Below, in pieces: positions 53,883 through 62,293 of a stretch of DNA of 64,000 nucleotides. How positions within the stretch are numbered: the stretch's first letter is position 1; each line of letters begins with the position of its first letter. Made by a program: the position numbers and the translations under genes. The stretch is from Nocardia acididurans (lineage in GTDB: Bacteria > Actinomycetota > Actinomycetes > Mycobacteriales > Mycobacteriaceae): contig NZ_JAERRJ010000001.1 of the NCBI RefSeq assembly GCF_016741815.1, positions 372,001 to 436,000 on the forward strand, in the 5' to 3' direction. A model generated the notes under the pieces. That model saw only the letters and a program-made list of their open reading frames with translations, was not told the origin of the DNA and did not search any database.

Positions 53883-54170
53883 ATGACACGCAGCGAGATT
53901 GCGGAACTCCGCTACGCGGTCGGCCAGCTCCGGCAGTGCGTCAGCGCACTGCGGTCGCACTACGGCGAGGCGAATTCGGTCCGCCGCTTGGAGAACGACC
54001 TCGAACGGCTCGTCATCGACGCCGACGAGTTCGAGAACACCCCGCCACCCGCCGCCCCCGGCAAGCAGCAGCAGACCATCTACGTCCCCGACTCCAAGTC
54101 CGACGAGGCCGCCTGGATGGGCGCCCAGGACGAGGGCCTCGGCTTCCACTCGAAGCCGCGCACCAAGTAA
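53883..54170 (+). CDS. Small Rv0250c-like conserved protein (Sdh1 locus)
   Basis: A 95-residue hydrophilic protein, MTRSEIAELRYAVGQLRQCV with helical stretches, then a Pro/Gln linker and PDSKSDEAAWMGAQDEGL. ATG 53883 follows GGAGG. In mycobacteria a gene of this size (Rv0250c, as I recall) sits directly before the Sdh1 anchor gene. Here about 1.8 kb containing a tnpB element separates them, and a hairpin follows the stop. Function is unknown. Confidence 0.65.
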   Translation: MTRSEIAELRYAVGQLRQCVSALRSHYGEANSVRRLENDLERLVIDADEFENTPPPAAPGKQQQTIYVPDSKSDEAAWMGAQDEGLGFHSKPRTK

Positions 54171-54482
54171 GAACTCCAGACTCTGTGGGGTTCTCAGGGG
54201 CTTCGCCCCCGAACCCCCAGCAGCGAGAAGGGCGGGCGCGCCGAACCCCGTGGAGGGTGGCGGGTGGCCCGCACCACGAACTCAGGAGCTTCGGCTCCTA
54301 CACCCCCGAGAGGGCGGGTGGCCCGGCCACCTGTCCTCTCGTCCATGTTCAGGGGCGGGTCGCGTTTCAGGCGCGGTGGCGGCCGAAGCGGCGGGGCGGG
54401 CGGGAGCCGTGGAAGCGGGTGCGTGTGGGTAGGAGCGCGGCGAGGCCGTATTCGTCTCGGCTGCTGGTCAATCCACGCCATC
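54171..54482. other. Gene-free stretch with two hairpins
   Basis: There is no supported gene between the small Sdh1-locus gene and the tnpB element. Besides the two hairpins at 54186-54219 and 54284-54299, only GC-rich DNA with no further recognisable feature is present. Confidence 0.5.
54186..54219 (+). terminator. Hairpin terminator candidate
   Basis: A nested stem (TGGGGTTC with GAACCCCCA outside, GGGG-CTTCG-CCCC inside) 15 bases after the small Sdh1-locus gene. It may cut transcription before the tnpB element. A second UUCG-loop hairpin (AGGAGC/GCTCCT) follows at 54284-54299. Confidence 0.5.
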
Positions 54483-54640
54483 TGATAGCGAGGCATCCAG
54501 CATTGAATCCTCCCGGCGCAAGGTCCGGGATTTCTGGCTCATGCCGCCTGGCCGCTCGGCGAGCGGTCAGGACTTCCGCAATCAACACCAGCAGGGTTGA
54601 AACCAGCCCTGGCCAGAACCACATGCGCGGAGTTCTTGTC
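54483..54640 (-). ncRNA. Candidate omegaRNA (reRNA) of TnpB with guide at its 3' end
   Basis: On the minus strand the 3' end of tnpB and the following bases contain GCGGAAGTCC and a stem CCCGG-N8-CCGGG followed by AGGATTCAA, the classic end of IS605-type right ends and their guide RNAs. The element would end at 54503, so the guide would start TGCTGGATGCCTCGCTATC (54502-54484). The scaffold limits at the 5' side are estimated. Confidence 0.7.
54487..54500. repeat. 14-bp direct repeat, downstream copy (within presumed guide)
   Basis: AGCGAGGCATCCAG, plus-strand reading, just outside the right end of the tnpB element. An identical copy lies at 55993-56006 on the other side of tnpB. Confidence 0.8.
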
Positions 54641-55732
54641 CCTTGGGGACACGAAACCGCATGCGGTGCAGCTGTATATGCGCTGGGACAGCGGTAAGCG
54701 GTGCTTGGTTCTCGCGAGGCACTTGCCGCAGTCCATGGTCGTGTGCGCAGGATGCACGAGCTTCACCTCGCGCGCGTGCTTACGCCCCATCGCGATCAGA
54801 GCGGTCTTCGTAACTGCGATTGCCGCATCCGCTGCCTTTCGTGCCATGGTCGTCTTGGTCAGGAACTTCGGTCGAAAATCCTCAACAGCGATCCGGTCGA
54901 AGTCGCGCACGACACGTTTCGCCCATTTGCGAGCATCGTCTGCACGCTGTCGCGCGACCTTTGCGTACGCCTGAGCGGCACAGCGCTTGGCATACTTGTA
55001 TCGGTTAGACGCTGGGCGGCCCTTGGGTGGTCGTCGGCGCGCCATCATCCGCTGGTAGCGGGCCAGTTCCACCGCAGCCTTCTTGCCGTGCTCCGAGTGC
55101 GGAAGATCGTGCATATGACTGGTCGTCGTCGCGGTTTCTGTTACGCCCCAGTCGATCCCGATCGCACGTCCGGTCTCCGGCAGCCGGTCTGCAGACACCG
55201 AGATGACAAACGACACGTACCAGTCCCCGAGCGTGTCACGGTATACGCGCGCACTTGACGGGTGGGCAGGAAGCGCCCGAGACCAGATCGGTCCCAACTC
55301 GATTCCTCCAGCCAAGTGAAGGCGGCCGTTCGTTATCCGGAATCCGCGCTTCGTGTAATTCAAACTAGGCGGTGCCAAGTCCTTCTTCTTGAACTTCGGC
55401 ATTCCCGCGCGTTGCTGCGTCGGACGCTGAGACTTGATGTCCGCCAGCGCTTTTGCCCGGGACTTCGCAAAGTCCCGGATGGCCTGCTGTTGCGGCACCG
55501 ACGCCCCCGCACGCAACCATTCGTGCTCACCACGCCAGTTGGTCAGCTTCTTGTCCAAGCCAGCAGGCCCACAGGGCTGGCACGCCAGGTACGCCTCGCG
55601 AGATTCAGCAACACATCGGTTCCACACCCACCGGCACCGGTCCCACTCAGCCAGCAACCGCGCCCTCGCCGTGACGGAGCAGCGCAGACGGTAGGTGTAG
55701 CGAACAACCTGGCTGTCATCGCTTCGGACCAT
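54539..55732 (-). CDS. tnpB: TnpB, IS605-type RNA-guided nuclease
   Basis: A 397-residue TnpB from ATG 55732. The RuvC-like nuclease residues are all present: AIGIDWGVTE (D194), IAVEDFRPKF (E284) and SPRDKNSAH (D365). The zinc ribbon has DCGKC and CTACG (C335, C338, C355, C358). The N-terminal part has the usual WNRCVAESREAYLA and LTNWRGEHEWLRAG segments. No Y1 transposase TnpA is nearby, so it is a tnpB-only element moved in trans, if at all. It lies antisense between the first and second genes of the Sdh1 locus. Confidence 0.93.
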   Translation of the reverse strand: MVRSDDSQVVRYTYRLRCSVTARARLLAEWDRCRWVWNRCVAESREAYLACQPCGPAGLDKKLTNWRGEHEWLRAGASVPQQQAIRDFAKSRAKALADIKSQRPTQQRAGMPKFKKKDLAPPSLNYTKRGFRITNGRLHLAGGIELGPIWSRALPAHPSSARVYRDTLGDWYVSFVISVSADRLPETGRAIGIDWGVTETATTTSHMHDLPHSEHGKKAAVELARYQRMMARRRPPKGRPASNRYKYAKRCAAQAYAKVARQRADDARKWAKRVVRDFDRIAVEDFRPKFLTKTTMARKAADAAIAVTKTALIAMGRKHAREVKLVHPAHTTMDCGKCLARTKHRLPLSQRIYSCTACGFVSPRDKNSAHVVLARAGFNPAGVDCGSPDRSPSGQAA

Positions 55733-55960
55733 GACGCCGAATACTAGCCACACGTATCGCAAATACGTTCGATCACAAGCGGATTGACGTAGACACTCCC
55801 AATTGTCTCGAATGCCGAGTGTTGCCAGCCGTACGCCACGGAAACCAAACGACAGCAACCCGCCGCACATGTGGCGCAAATCACTGGATTACGAAAATGC
55901 GGTACCGGGGTCGGGTAATAGCTGCCCTGTCGTAAGGTGCTCACCATCACATTCGATGCC
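55733..55960. other. Presumed left side of the tnpB element
   Basis: This AT-richer stretch upstream of tnpB shows no gene. Its left boundary could not be placed by sight; it must lie between 55733 and the repeat copy at 55993. Short palindromic words occur but no confident hairpin end was found. Confidence 0.4.
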
Positions 55961-55970
55961 GGAGGTAACG

Positions 55971-56009
55971 ATGACGTACCACGGAAAAGAGCAGCGAGGC
56001 ATCCAGTGA
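55971..56009 (+). CDS. 12-residue leader ORF overlapping the sdh anchor start
   Basis: ATG 55971 with a strong GGAGGT four bases upstream opens MTYHGKEQRGIQ and stops at TGA 56007-56009, which overlaps the GTG start (56006) of the anchor gene. The anchor gene itself has only a weak site, so its translation may depend on this mini-ORF. It is too short to judge as a real peptide. Confidence 0.4.
   Translation: MTYHGKEQRGIQ
55993..56006. repeat. 14-bp direct repeat, upstream copy, at the sdh anchor start
   Basis: AGCGAGGCATCCAG, identical to 54487-54500. It ends on the first base of the anchor gene's GTG. It matches 14 of the first 16 bases of the presumed TnpB guide. Confidence 0.8.
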
Positions 56010-56839
56010 GCGCCGCACCGACCAGGGCTCCCGAATCGGGTGCCACAGGGGTATTCAGCAAGAGCCGCGCGGCGATCGCGGCCAAGACGCTGCGCACCGA
56101 TCGGTGGTGGGTGCCACCGCTGATCACGGTGCTGGGACTGGCCGTGTTCGTGATCTACGCGACCGTCAGATCCTTTCAGCGCGACTACTACTGGGTGAAC
56201 GACTACCACTATCTGACGCCGTTCTATTCGCCCTGCCTGAGCGATTCGTGCGTCCCGGGTTCGAGCCATTTCGGCACGCCGATTCCCAAGCTGCCCAGCT
56301 GGATTCCGCTGGGCTTCCTGGTGTTGCCGTTCCTGCTGCTGTTCCGGCTCACCTGCTACTACTACCGCAAGGCCTACTACCGGTCGGTCTGGTTCTCGCC
56401 GCCGGCCTGCGCGGTGGCCGAGCCGCACGCGAAATACACCGGGGAGACCAAACTTCCGCTGATCATCCAGAACGCGCACCGGTACTTCTTCTACGCGGCG
56501 TGCGTCATCGCGGTGATCAACACCTACGACGCGGCGCTCACCTTCCACGCCAAGGACGGCGGATTCGGCATGGGTCTCGGCTCGCTGATCATCACCGTCA
56601 ACGTCCTGTTGCTGTGGGCTTACACGCTGTCGTGCCACTCCTGCCGGCATATCGCGGGCGGGCGGCTCAAGCACTTCTCGCAGCATCCGGTGCGCTACCG
56701 GTTCTGGACCGTGGTGTCGAAGCTGAACACGCGCCACATGCAGTTGGCCTGGACCACCCTCGCCACGCTGATGCTCACCGACCTCTACGTGGCACTGGTC
56801 GCGGCGGGCAAGCTCAGCGACCTCCGGTTCATCGGCTGA
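56006..56839 (+). CDS. sdhC: Succinate dehydrogenase (Sdh1-type) membrane anchor, Rv0249c-like
   Basis: A 277-residue membrane protein with five helices (about residues 35-58, 97-117, 158-180, 190-212 and 240-265). It has a CLSDSC pair in the first outer loop and a CHSCRH motif after helix 4. The position directly before sdhA and sdhB identifies it as the quinone-side anchor of the Sdh1-type complex. GTG 56006 overlaps the stop of the 12-residue leader ORF. It links succinate oxidation to the menaquinone pool at the cell membrane. Confidence 0.8.
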   Translation: MSAAPTRAPESGATGVFSKSRAAIAAKTLRTDRWWVPPLITVLGLAVFVIYATVRSFQRDYYWVNDYHYLTPFYSPCLSDSCVPGSSHFGTPIPKLPSWIPLGFLVLPFLLLFRLTCYYYRKAYYRSVWFSPPACAVAEPHAKYTGETKLPLIIQNAHRYFFYAACVIAVINTYDAALTFHAKDGGFGMGLGSLIITVNVLLLWAYTLSCHSCRHIAGGRLKHFSQHPVRYRFWTVVSKLNTRHMQLAWTTLATLMLTDLYVALVAAGKLSDLRFIG

Positions 56840-56891
56840 CCCTCAATTCCCGTGTTTCGAGAAACACTGTCTGTCAGGAGTATTCGGTTCC

Positions 56892-58859
56892 ATGCCTGAA
56901 GTCGAGCGGCACAAGTACGACGTGGTCGTGATCGGCGCCGGTGGCGCCGGCCTGCGTGCGGTCATCGAGGCCCGGGAGCACGGGCTGTCGGTGGCGGTGG
57001 TGTGCAAGTCGTTGTTCGGAAAGGCGCACACCGTCATGGCGGAGGGCGGCTGCGCGGCCGCCATGGGCAATGCCAACGAGAAGGACAGCTGGCAGACCCA
57101 CTTCAAGGACACCATGCGGGGCGGCAAGTTCCTCAACAACTGGCGCATGGCCGAGCTGCACGCGCAGGAGGCTCCCGACCGGGTGTGGGAACTGGAAACC
57201 TATGGGGCGCTGTTCGATCGGACCAAGGACGGCCGGATCAGCCAGCGCAACTTCGGTGGTCACACCTACCCGCGGCTCGCGCACGTCGGCGACCGCACGG
57301 GGCTGGAGATCATCCGCACCATGCAGCAGAAGATCGTGTCGCTGCAGCAGGAGGATTTCCAGCAGACCGGCGATTACGAGGCGCGCATCAAGGTGTTCGC
57401 CGAGTGCACCATCACCGAATTGCTCAAGGACGGCGACAAGATCTCCGGCGCGTTCGGCTACTGGCGCGAGTCGGGGCGGTTCATCCTCTTCGAGACGCCC
57501 GCCGTCGTGCTGGCCACGGGCGGAATCGGCAAGTCCTACAAGGTCACCTCCAACTCCTGGGAGTACACCGGTGACGGCCACGCGCTGGCGCTGCGCGCCG
57601 GGGCCTCGCTCATCAATATGGAGTTCCTGCAGTTCCATCCGACCGGCATGGTCTGGCCGCCCAGCGTGAAGGGCATTCTCGTCACCGAGGGCGTGCGCGG
57701 TGACGGCGGAGTGCTCAAGAACTCCGAGGGCGAGCGGTTCATGTTCAACTACATCCCCGCGGTGTTCAAGGGCCAGTACGCCGAGAGCATCGAGGAAGCC
57801 GATCAGTGGCTGAAGGACAACGACTCCGCAAGGCGCACACCGGATCTGCTGCCGCGCGACGAGGTCGCCCGCGCCATCAACGAGGAGGTGAAGGCGGGTC
57901 GCGGCACCCCGCACGGCGGCGTGTACCTGGACATCGCCTCGCGCCTGCCCGCCGCGGAGATCGTGAAGCGGCTGCCGTCCATGCACCACCAGTTCAAGGA
58001 GCTGGCGGATGTGGACATCACCAAGGAGCCCATGGAGGTCGGGCCGACCTGCCACTACGTCATGGGCGGCATCGAGGTGGATCCGGATACCGGTGCGGCC
58101 ACCGTGCCAGGATTGTTCGCCGCCGGTGAGTGTTCCGGCGGTATGCACGGCTCCAACCGGCTCGGCGGCAACTCGTTGTCGGATCTGCTGGTGTTCGGGC
58201 GGCGGGCCGGATTGGGCGCGGCCACCTATGTGGAGCAGCTGCCGGGACGGCCCAAGATCTCCGACACGGATCTGGCGGCGGCGGCGAAAAGCGCTGTGGC
58301 GGCGTTCGATCCACCCTCGGAGGGCCCGTCGGAGAATCCGTACACGCTGCACATGGATCTGCAGCAGACCATGAACGATCTGGTCGGCATCATCCGCAAG
58401 GAACACGAGCTGAAGCAGGCCATCGAGCGGCTGTCGGAACTGCGCGAGCGCTACGACCACGTTCAGGTCGAGGGGCACCGCCAGTTCAACCCGGGCTGGC
58501 ATCTGGCCATCGACCTGAAGAACATGCTGCTCATCAGCGAGTGCGTGGCGCAGGCGGCGTTGCAGCGCACCGAGAGTCGCGGCGGCCACACCCGCGACGA
58601 CTTCCCGATGATGGACTCCACCTGGCGTAACAAGCTGCTGGTGTGCCGCATCGACCAGGACGAGATCGGCTTCTCGGTGCCGTCGGTGACGGTGACGCCG
58701 GAGGAGCAGCCGCCCATGCGCCGCGAACTGCTGGAGCTGTTCGATCTCTCGGAACTCGAAAAGTATTACGGCCCTGCTGATCTCGAAGCCCTGCACGGTG
58801 AGGCCGAGAAGACCGTCGCACCGCCGAGCGGCTCGGCCGATATCGAAGGGAACGCGTAG
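56892..58859 (+). CDS. sdhA: Succinate dehydrogenase flavoprotein subunit
   Basis: A 655-residue FAD subunit that oxidises succinate to fumarate. The dinucleotide fold is YDVVVIGAGGAGLRAVIEA. It has HTVMAEGGCAAAMGNANE (FAD and covalent-flavin region), GGHTYPRLAHVGDRTG, the active-site segment FLQFHPTGMVWPP, the ARAINEEVKAGRGTPHGGVY region with the catalytic Arg and His, and GSNRLGGNSLSDLLVFGRRAG. ATG 56892 is the start, 52 bases after the anchor gene. The length fits the larger Sdh1-type flavoprotein. Confidence 0.96.
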   Translation: MPEVERHKYDVVVIGAGGAGLRAVIEAREHGLSVAVVCKSLFGKAHTVMAEGGCAAAMGNANEKDSWQTHFKDTMRGGKFLNNWRMAELHAQEAPDRVWELETYGALFDRTKDGRISQRNFGGHTYPRLAHVGDRTGLEIIRTMQQKIVSLQQEDFQQTGDYEARIKVFAECTITELLKDGDKISGAFGYWRESGRFILFETPAVVLATGGIGKSYKVTSNSWEYTGDGHALALRAGASLINMEFLQFHPTGMVWPPSVKGILVTEGVRGDGGVLKNSEGERFMFNYIPAVFKGQYAESIEEADQWLKDNDSARRTPDLLPRDEVARAINEEVKAGRGTPHGGVYLDIASRLPAAEIVKRLPSMHHQFKELADVDITKEPMEVGPTCHYVMGGIEVDPDTGAATVPGLFAAGECSGGMHGSNRLGGNSLSDLLVFGRRAGLGAATYVEQLPGRPKISDTDLAAAAKSAVAAFDPPSEGPSENPYTLHMDLQQTMNDLVGIIRKEHELKQAIERLSELRERYDHVQVEGHRQFNPGWHLAIDLKNMLLISECVAQAALQRTESRGGHTRDDFPMMDSTWRNKLLVCRIDQDEIGFSVPSVTVTPEEQPPMRRELLELFDLSELEKYYGPADLEALHGEAEKTVAPPSGSADIEGNA

Positions 58860-58861
58860 CC

Positions 58862-59608
58862 ATGGGTTACGAAGCGAAGTTCAAGGTGTGGCGTGGCGAC
58901 ACCGACGGCGGTGATCTGCAGGACTTCACCGTGGAGGTGAACGAGGGCGAGGTGGTGCTCGACATCATCCACCGGCTGCAGGCCACGCAGGCGCCGGATC
59001 TGGCGGTGCGGTGGAACTGCAAGGCGGGCAAGTGCGGTTCGTGCTCGGCGGAGGTGAACGGGCGGCCGCGGCTGCTGTGCATGACGCGCATGTCGACGTT
59101 CACGCCGGACGAGGTGGTGACGGTGACGCCGATGCGCACCTTCCCGGTGATCCGTGACCTGGTCACGGACGTTTCCTTCAATTACCAGAAGGCGCGCGAG
59201 ATCCCGTCCTTCACCCCGCCGGTGGATCTGAAGCCGGGTGATTACCGGATGCAGCAGGCGGATGTGGAACGGTCGCAGGAATTCCGCAAGTGCATCGAAT
59301 GCTTCCTGTGCCAGAACACCTGTCACGTGGTGCGTGATCACGACGAGAACAAGGAAGCGTTCTCGGGTCCGCGATACCTGATGCGTATCGCGGAACTGGA
59401 AATGCATCCGCTCGATGTGGCGGATCGGCGTGAACTCGCGCAGGACGACGCGGGTCTGGGCCTGTGCAATATCACCAAATGCTGCACGGAGGTGTGCCCC
59501 GAGCACATCAAGATCACGGACAACGCCCTGATCCCGTTGAAGGAGCGGGTCGTGGACAACAGGTACGACCCGCTGGTCTGGTTGGGTAACAAGCTTTTCC
59601 GCCGCTAG
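58862..59608 (+). CDS. sdhB: Succinate dehydrogenase iron-sulfur subunit
   Basis: A 248-residue subunit that carries electrons from FAD to quinone. The N-terminal ferredoxin domain has RWNCKAGKCGSCSAEV with a later RLLC ([2Fe-2S]). The C-terminal domain has CIECFLCQNTC and CNITKCCTEVCPEH ([4Fe-4S] and [3Fe-4S]). ATG 58862 lies two bases after the sdhA stop, so it is coupled to it. It ends the Sdh1 operon. Confidence 0.96.
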   Translation: MGYEAKFKVWRGDTDGGDLQDFTVEVNEGEVVLDIIHRLQATQAPDLAVRWNCKAGKCGSCSAEVNGRPRLLCMTRMSTFTPDEVVTVTPMRTFPVIRDLVTDVSFNYQKAREIPSFTPPVDLKPGDYRMQQADVERSQEFRKCIECFLCQNTCHVVRDHDENKEAFSGPRYLMRIAELEMHPLDVADRRELAQDDAGLGLCNITKCCTEVCPEHIKITDNALIPLKERVVDNRYDPLVWLGNKLFRR

Positions 59609-59641
59609 AGCGGCTGATCCGACCGGGCGGTCGGCGTGGCG

Positions 59642-59857
59642 TCATAGGATGGCGACCACGCCGATCGCCACCGCGCCCACCAGCACGCCCACGGCGAGTG
59701 CCGGCAGAAATGCTCCGGTCAGTACGTATACGCCCATCGCCGATACCGCGAAGAGCATCCCTACGATCAGCCGTTCCACCCAGTCGTCGGGACCCATTTT
59801 CCGGTACCGGGGACGATAGTTTCTCAATCCTCGGTCCACGTATTCAGGGTTACCCAT
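59642..59857 (-). CDS. Small membrane protein
   Basis: A 71-residue protein from ATG 59857 (MGNPEYVDRGLRNYRPRYRK). The N-terminal half is basic and hydrophilic; residues 33-71 form two closely spaced hydrophobic helices (LIVGMLFAVSAMGVYVLTGA, LPALAVGVLVGAVAIG). It is convergent with sdhB. No family is recognised. A membrane-bound role is likely, nothing more specific. Confidence 0.55.
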   Translation of the reverse strand: MGNPEYVDRGLRNYRPRYRKMGPDDWVERLIVGMLFAVSAMGVYVLTGAFLPALAVGVLVGAVAIGVVAIL

Positions 59858-59968
59858 GCTTAGCCTGGGCAAACATGTTTTTGTTGCGAAACAGCGATCG
59901 AGTCGTGATCTCTCACGAGGGATATCCAGGGGGAGGGTGGCGCGGCGAAGAATCGCCGCGCCGATCGA

Positions 59969-60172
59969 TCACCGTTCGAATGCGCCGCGTTCGATACCGG
60001 ATGTGAATGAATCCCACTCCCGCGCCCCGAACACCAATGCGGGCCCCTCGGGATTCTTGCTGTCCCGCACGCCCACTGCGTCACCGGACAGGAACGCCAC
60101 CTCCACGCACTCCTTGCCGGCGCCGCTGCGGCTGCTCTTGAACCACACGGCTCCGGCCAGATCCACGCTCAT
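59969..60172 (-). CDS. DUF397 protein
   Basis: A 67-residue DUF397 protein, VWFKSSRSGAGKECVEVAFL then VGVRDSKNPEGPALVFGARE and WDSFTSGI. These small proteins are typically encoded directly downstream of an XRE/DUF5753 regulator and are thought to be its target or partner, related to differentiation in streptomycetes. Its ATG overlaps the stop of the XRE gene by four bases. Confidence 0.9.
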   Translation of the reverse strand: MSVDLAGAVWFKSSRSGAGKECVEVAFLSGDAVGVRDSKNPEGPALVFGAREWDSFTSGIERGAFER

Positions 60173-61053
60173 GCTGAGTACCCTTTCGACACCTGCCGCA
60201 GCAGGATTCTGCTGTCATCGGTATCCAGCGCACAGCGTTCCAGGCTCTCCTGAGCCTGGCGATAGCGCTGGACATCGCCCTGTCTTTCCAGATACAGATC
60301 TCCCGTGAAGCCCTCCACGTAGACCACGGGCGGCTCCACCGGTTGCCCTCTGCCGTCGGTCCCGAACTCGAGTATCACGAACGGGCCCGTCGAAAGTCCC
60401 AGGGGGACACCGGCTTCGAAGGGCAGGATGCGCAAAGCGACATTGGGTCGGGTGCTGAGCTCCGCCAAGTGCCGCACCTGCGTGGCCATCACCCTTGCAC
60501 CTCCCACCGACCGGCGCAATACCGATTCGTGCAACACCATGGCGACGGTCGCCGGGCGAGTGCGGCGCATGATCAAAGCCTGCCGCTGCAGACGCAGCTG
60601 AACGCGCCGATTCAGTTCCGCCGGACCGTCTTCCGGATATCCGAGGCGGTTCAGGGCCCTGGCGTAGTCGGGCGTCTGCAGCAGTCCGGGCACGAGTTCG
60701 CTCTGGTAGCAGGACAGCTGCTGCGCGGATGCCTCGAGCCCGACATAGACGTCGAAGTTCTCCGGAATGAGATCGCCGTAGGAATGCCACCAGCTCTTGA
60801 CGGCCGCCTGCTGCGCCAAACCCTTGAGCCCGTCGGCGATTTCGCCCGGTATGCCGTATATGCGGCACAGCTCCTGGATGTCGATGGTGCGGATGCGATC
60901 GGCATTGCCCTTCTCGAGCCGCTGTAGCGTGCTGGCTCCCCATTCCATGAGTTTGGCGGCCTCGGCGATGGTCAACCCCGCCTGTATGCGCCAGTCGCGC
61001 AAATAGCGCCCCAACTGGCGGCGGGGGAGTGTCGACCCGGGGACTTCGGACAC
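60169..61053 (-). CDS. XRE-type regulator with DUF5753 domain
   Basis: A 294-residue regulator: the N-terminal helix-turn-helix (LGRYLRDWRIQAGLTIAEAA, MEWGASTLQRLEKGNADRI) and a DUF5753 C-terminal domain (SCYQSELVPGLLQTPDYARAL, ILPFEAGVPLGLSTGPFVIL). GTG 61053 opens VSEVPGSTLPRRQLG. It is paired with the DUF397 gene. It probably senses or binds the DUF397 partner; targets are unknown. The gap to the divergent small gene at 61371 is about 317 bases with no other gene seen. Confidence 0.9.
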   Translation of the reverse strand: MSEVPGSTLPRRQLGRYLRDWRIQAGLTIAEAAKLMEWGASTLQRLEKGNADRIRTIDIQELCRIYGIPGEIADGLKGLAQQAAVKSWWHSYGDLIPENFDVYVGLEASAQQLSCYQSELVPGLLQTPDYARALNRLGYPEDGPAELNRRVQLRLQRQALIMRRTRPATVAMVLHESVLRRSVGGARVMATQVRHLAELSTRPNVALRILPFEAGVPLGLSTGPFVILEFGTDGRGQPVEPPVVYVEGFTGDLYLERQGDVQRYRQAQESLERCALDTDDSRILLRQVSKGYSA

Positions 61054-61370
61054 AGCGCGCTCCGTTCTCGGTCGCGGCGCGAGCGGGACGACCGGCACCG
61101 GTGCGCTACGCTGCGATCCACCGGCTCCCGCCCGGACACACATCTCGGTACACACTTCATCAGGGGTAGTTCGTCCAACTTGGATAATCCTGCTCCCCCA
61201 GGCGGATTCGCTGCTGGGGATTCGCGCAATTTTGCGTTCTCATCGCCGATTTTCGCCCGCCGGGCGTCTGCCCATGGTGTGCTAGATGTGTGCCCGGAGA
61301 GGTGTTGCTAGGCCCCTTTCCTTTCCTGAAATCCTCCGGGCACTTCAGGAATGTCGTGGGAGGCGTTGAG

Positions 61371-61574
61371 ATGCAACTGACTTCACTGAACATGCACGTG
61401 GCCGGTTTGCTGCAGTGTCGCAACGATCCGGGCGCGCTGACAGTCGAACAAGCCCATGCCGCAATGCAATTGCACCTCGATTGCACGGTGGAGACATGTT
61501 CGGTGCGGCGCAAGGCGCGGACCACGCTGGTGGAAGAGGGCCGCTGCGTACTCGACGAGCGCGCGCTGCCCTGA
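61371..61574 (+). CDS. Small Cys-containing hypothetical protein
   Basis: A 67-residue protein, MQLTSLNMHVAGLLQCRNDP then GALTVEQAHAAMQLHLDCTV and CSVRRKARTTLVEEGRC. ATG 61371 is preceded by GGGAGGCGTTGAG. Four cysteines are spread through it, which might bind a metal. It is divergent from the DUF397/XRE pair. I recall similar short proteins in Nocardia but know no function. Confidence 0.55.
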   Translation: MQLTSLNMHVAGLLQCRNDPGALTVEQAHAAMQLHLDCTVETCSVRRKARTTLVEEGRCVLDERALP

Positions 61575-61811
61575 CGGGAAACGGCCGGAGGGCGACCCGG
61601 GGAAGGCCCCTCGACCGATGAACGGCTGCCGCACAGCGCCTTCGAGTGCCGCGATACCTCCCTCCGGGTACCGCGGCACGGTCCCAACCGCGTGCCGCAG
61701 CGCGGTTCGGCCCGCCCGTTCCACAGACGACGGCCGGGCCGAACCGCACCCGAACCTCCTTCTCCGACGCCTACCCTGGAGCTATCGCACCCGCGCCGGC
61801 GAGGGGACGTC

Positions 61812-62291
61812 GTGGCAGTATTCGCAGCCTTCGGAGATTCGACGGTGCCGATATTCCGTCCGGCGTCACTGGCCGACCTCGAGGCCATCCACGCACTGGA
61901 GACCAGCGAATTCGCGCAGCTGGGATATCCGTACTTCGTACTGCGGCAGCTGTTCGAACTGCACGGCGCGGACTGGACGATCGCCGAATATCAGAGCGAG
62001 GTCTGCGGATACGTCCTCACCGCCATCGGCCCCACCGGGTGCGCGTGGTTCATGGGCATCGCGGTCGCCCGCTACTGCCGGGGTCGCGGATTCGGCCGCA
62101 AACTGCTCGAGGCCGCACTCGACCACTGCCGCCGCGCCCGCGTGGACCAGGTGTTCGTCACCGTGCGCCCCGACAACAAGGCCGCCTACCACCTGTACAA
62201 AGAGGTCGGCTTCGTCTGGGCCGATCAGGACAAACGGTACTTCGGCGCGAACGAGCCCCGAGATGTACTGGTGCGCAGGCTATATCATTGA
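61812..62291 (+). CDS. GNAT family N-acetyltransferase
   Basis: A 159-residue acetyltransferase: FRPASLADLEAIHALET, the acetyl-CoA loop WFMGIAVARYCRGRGFGRKL then LEAALDHCRRARVDQVFVTV, and RPDNKAAYHLYKEVGFVW. The Q/RxxGxG/A pattern (RGRGFGRK) is intact. GTG 61812 is the most likely start. The stop is two bases from the next gene. The acceptor (amino group) cannot be predicted. Confidence 0.88.
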   Translation: MAVFAAFGDSTVPIFRPASLADLEAIHALETSEFAQLGYPYFVLRQLFELHGADWTIAEYQSEVCGYVLTAIGPTGCAWFMGIAVARYCRGRGFGRKLLEAALDHCRRARVDQVFVTVRPDNKAAYHLYKEVGFVWADQDKRYFGANEPRDVLVRRLYH

Positions 62292-62293
62292 TC

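Noticed and set aside
54171..54482. CRISPR array or tandem repeat array between the small Sdh1-locus gene and tnpB
   Set aside because: Only two unrelated hairpins are present, with no regularly spaced repeat.
54539..55732. Nuclease-dead TnpB-like repressor (TldR) identity
   Set aside because: The idea was attractive because the guide matches the sdh start, but all three RuvC acidic residues (D194, E284, D365) and the zinc-ribbon cysteines are present.
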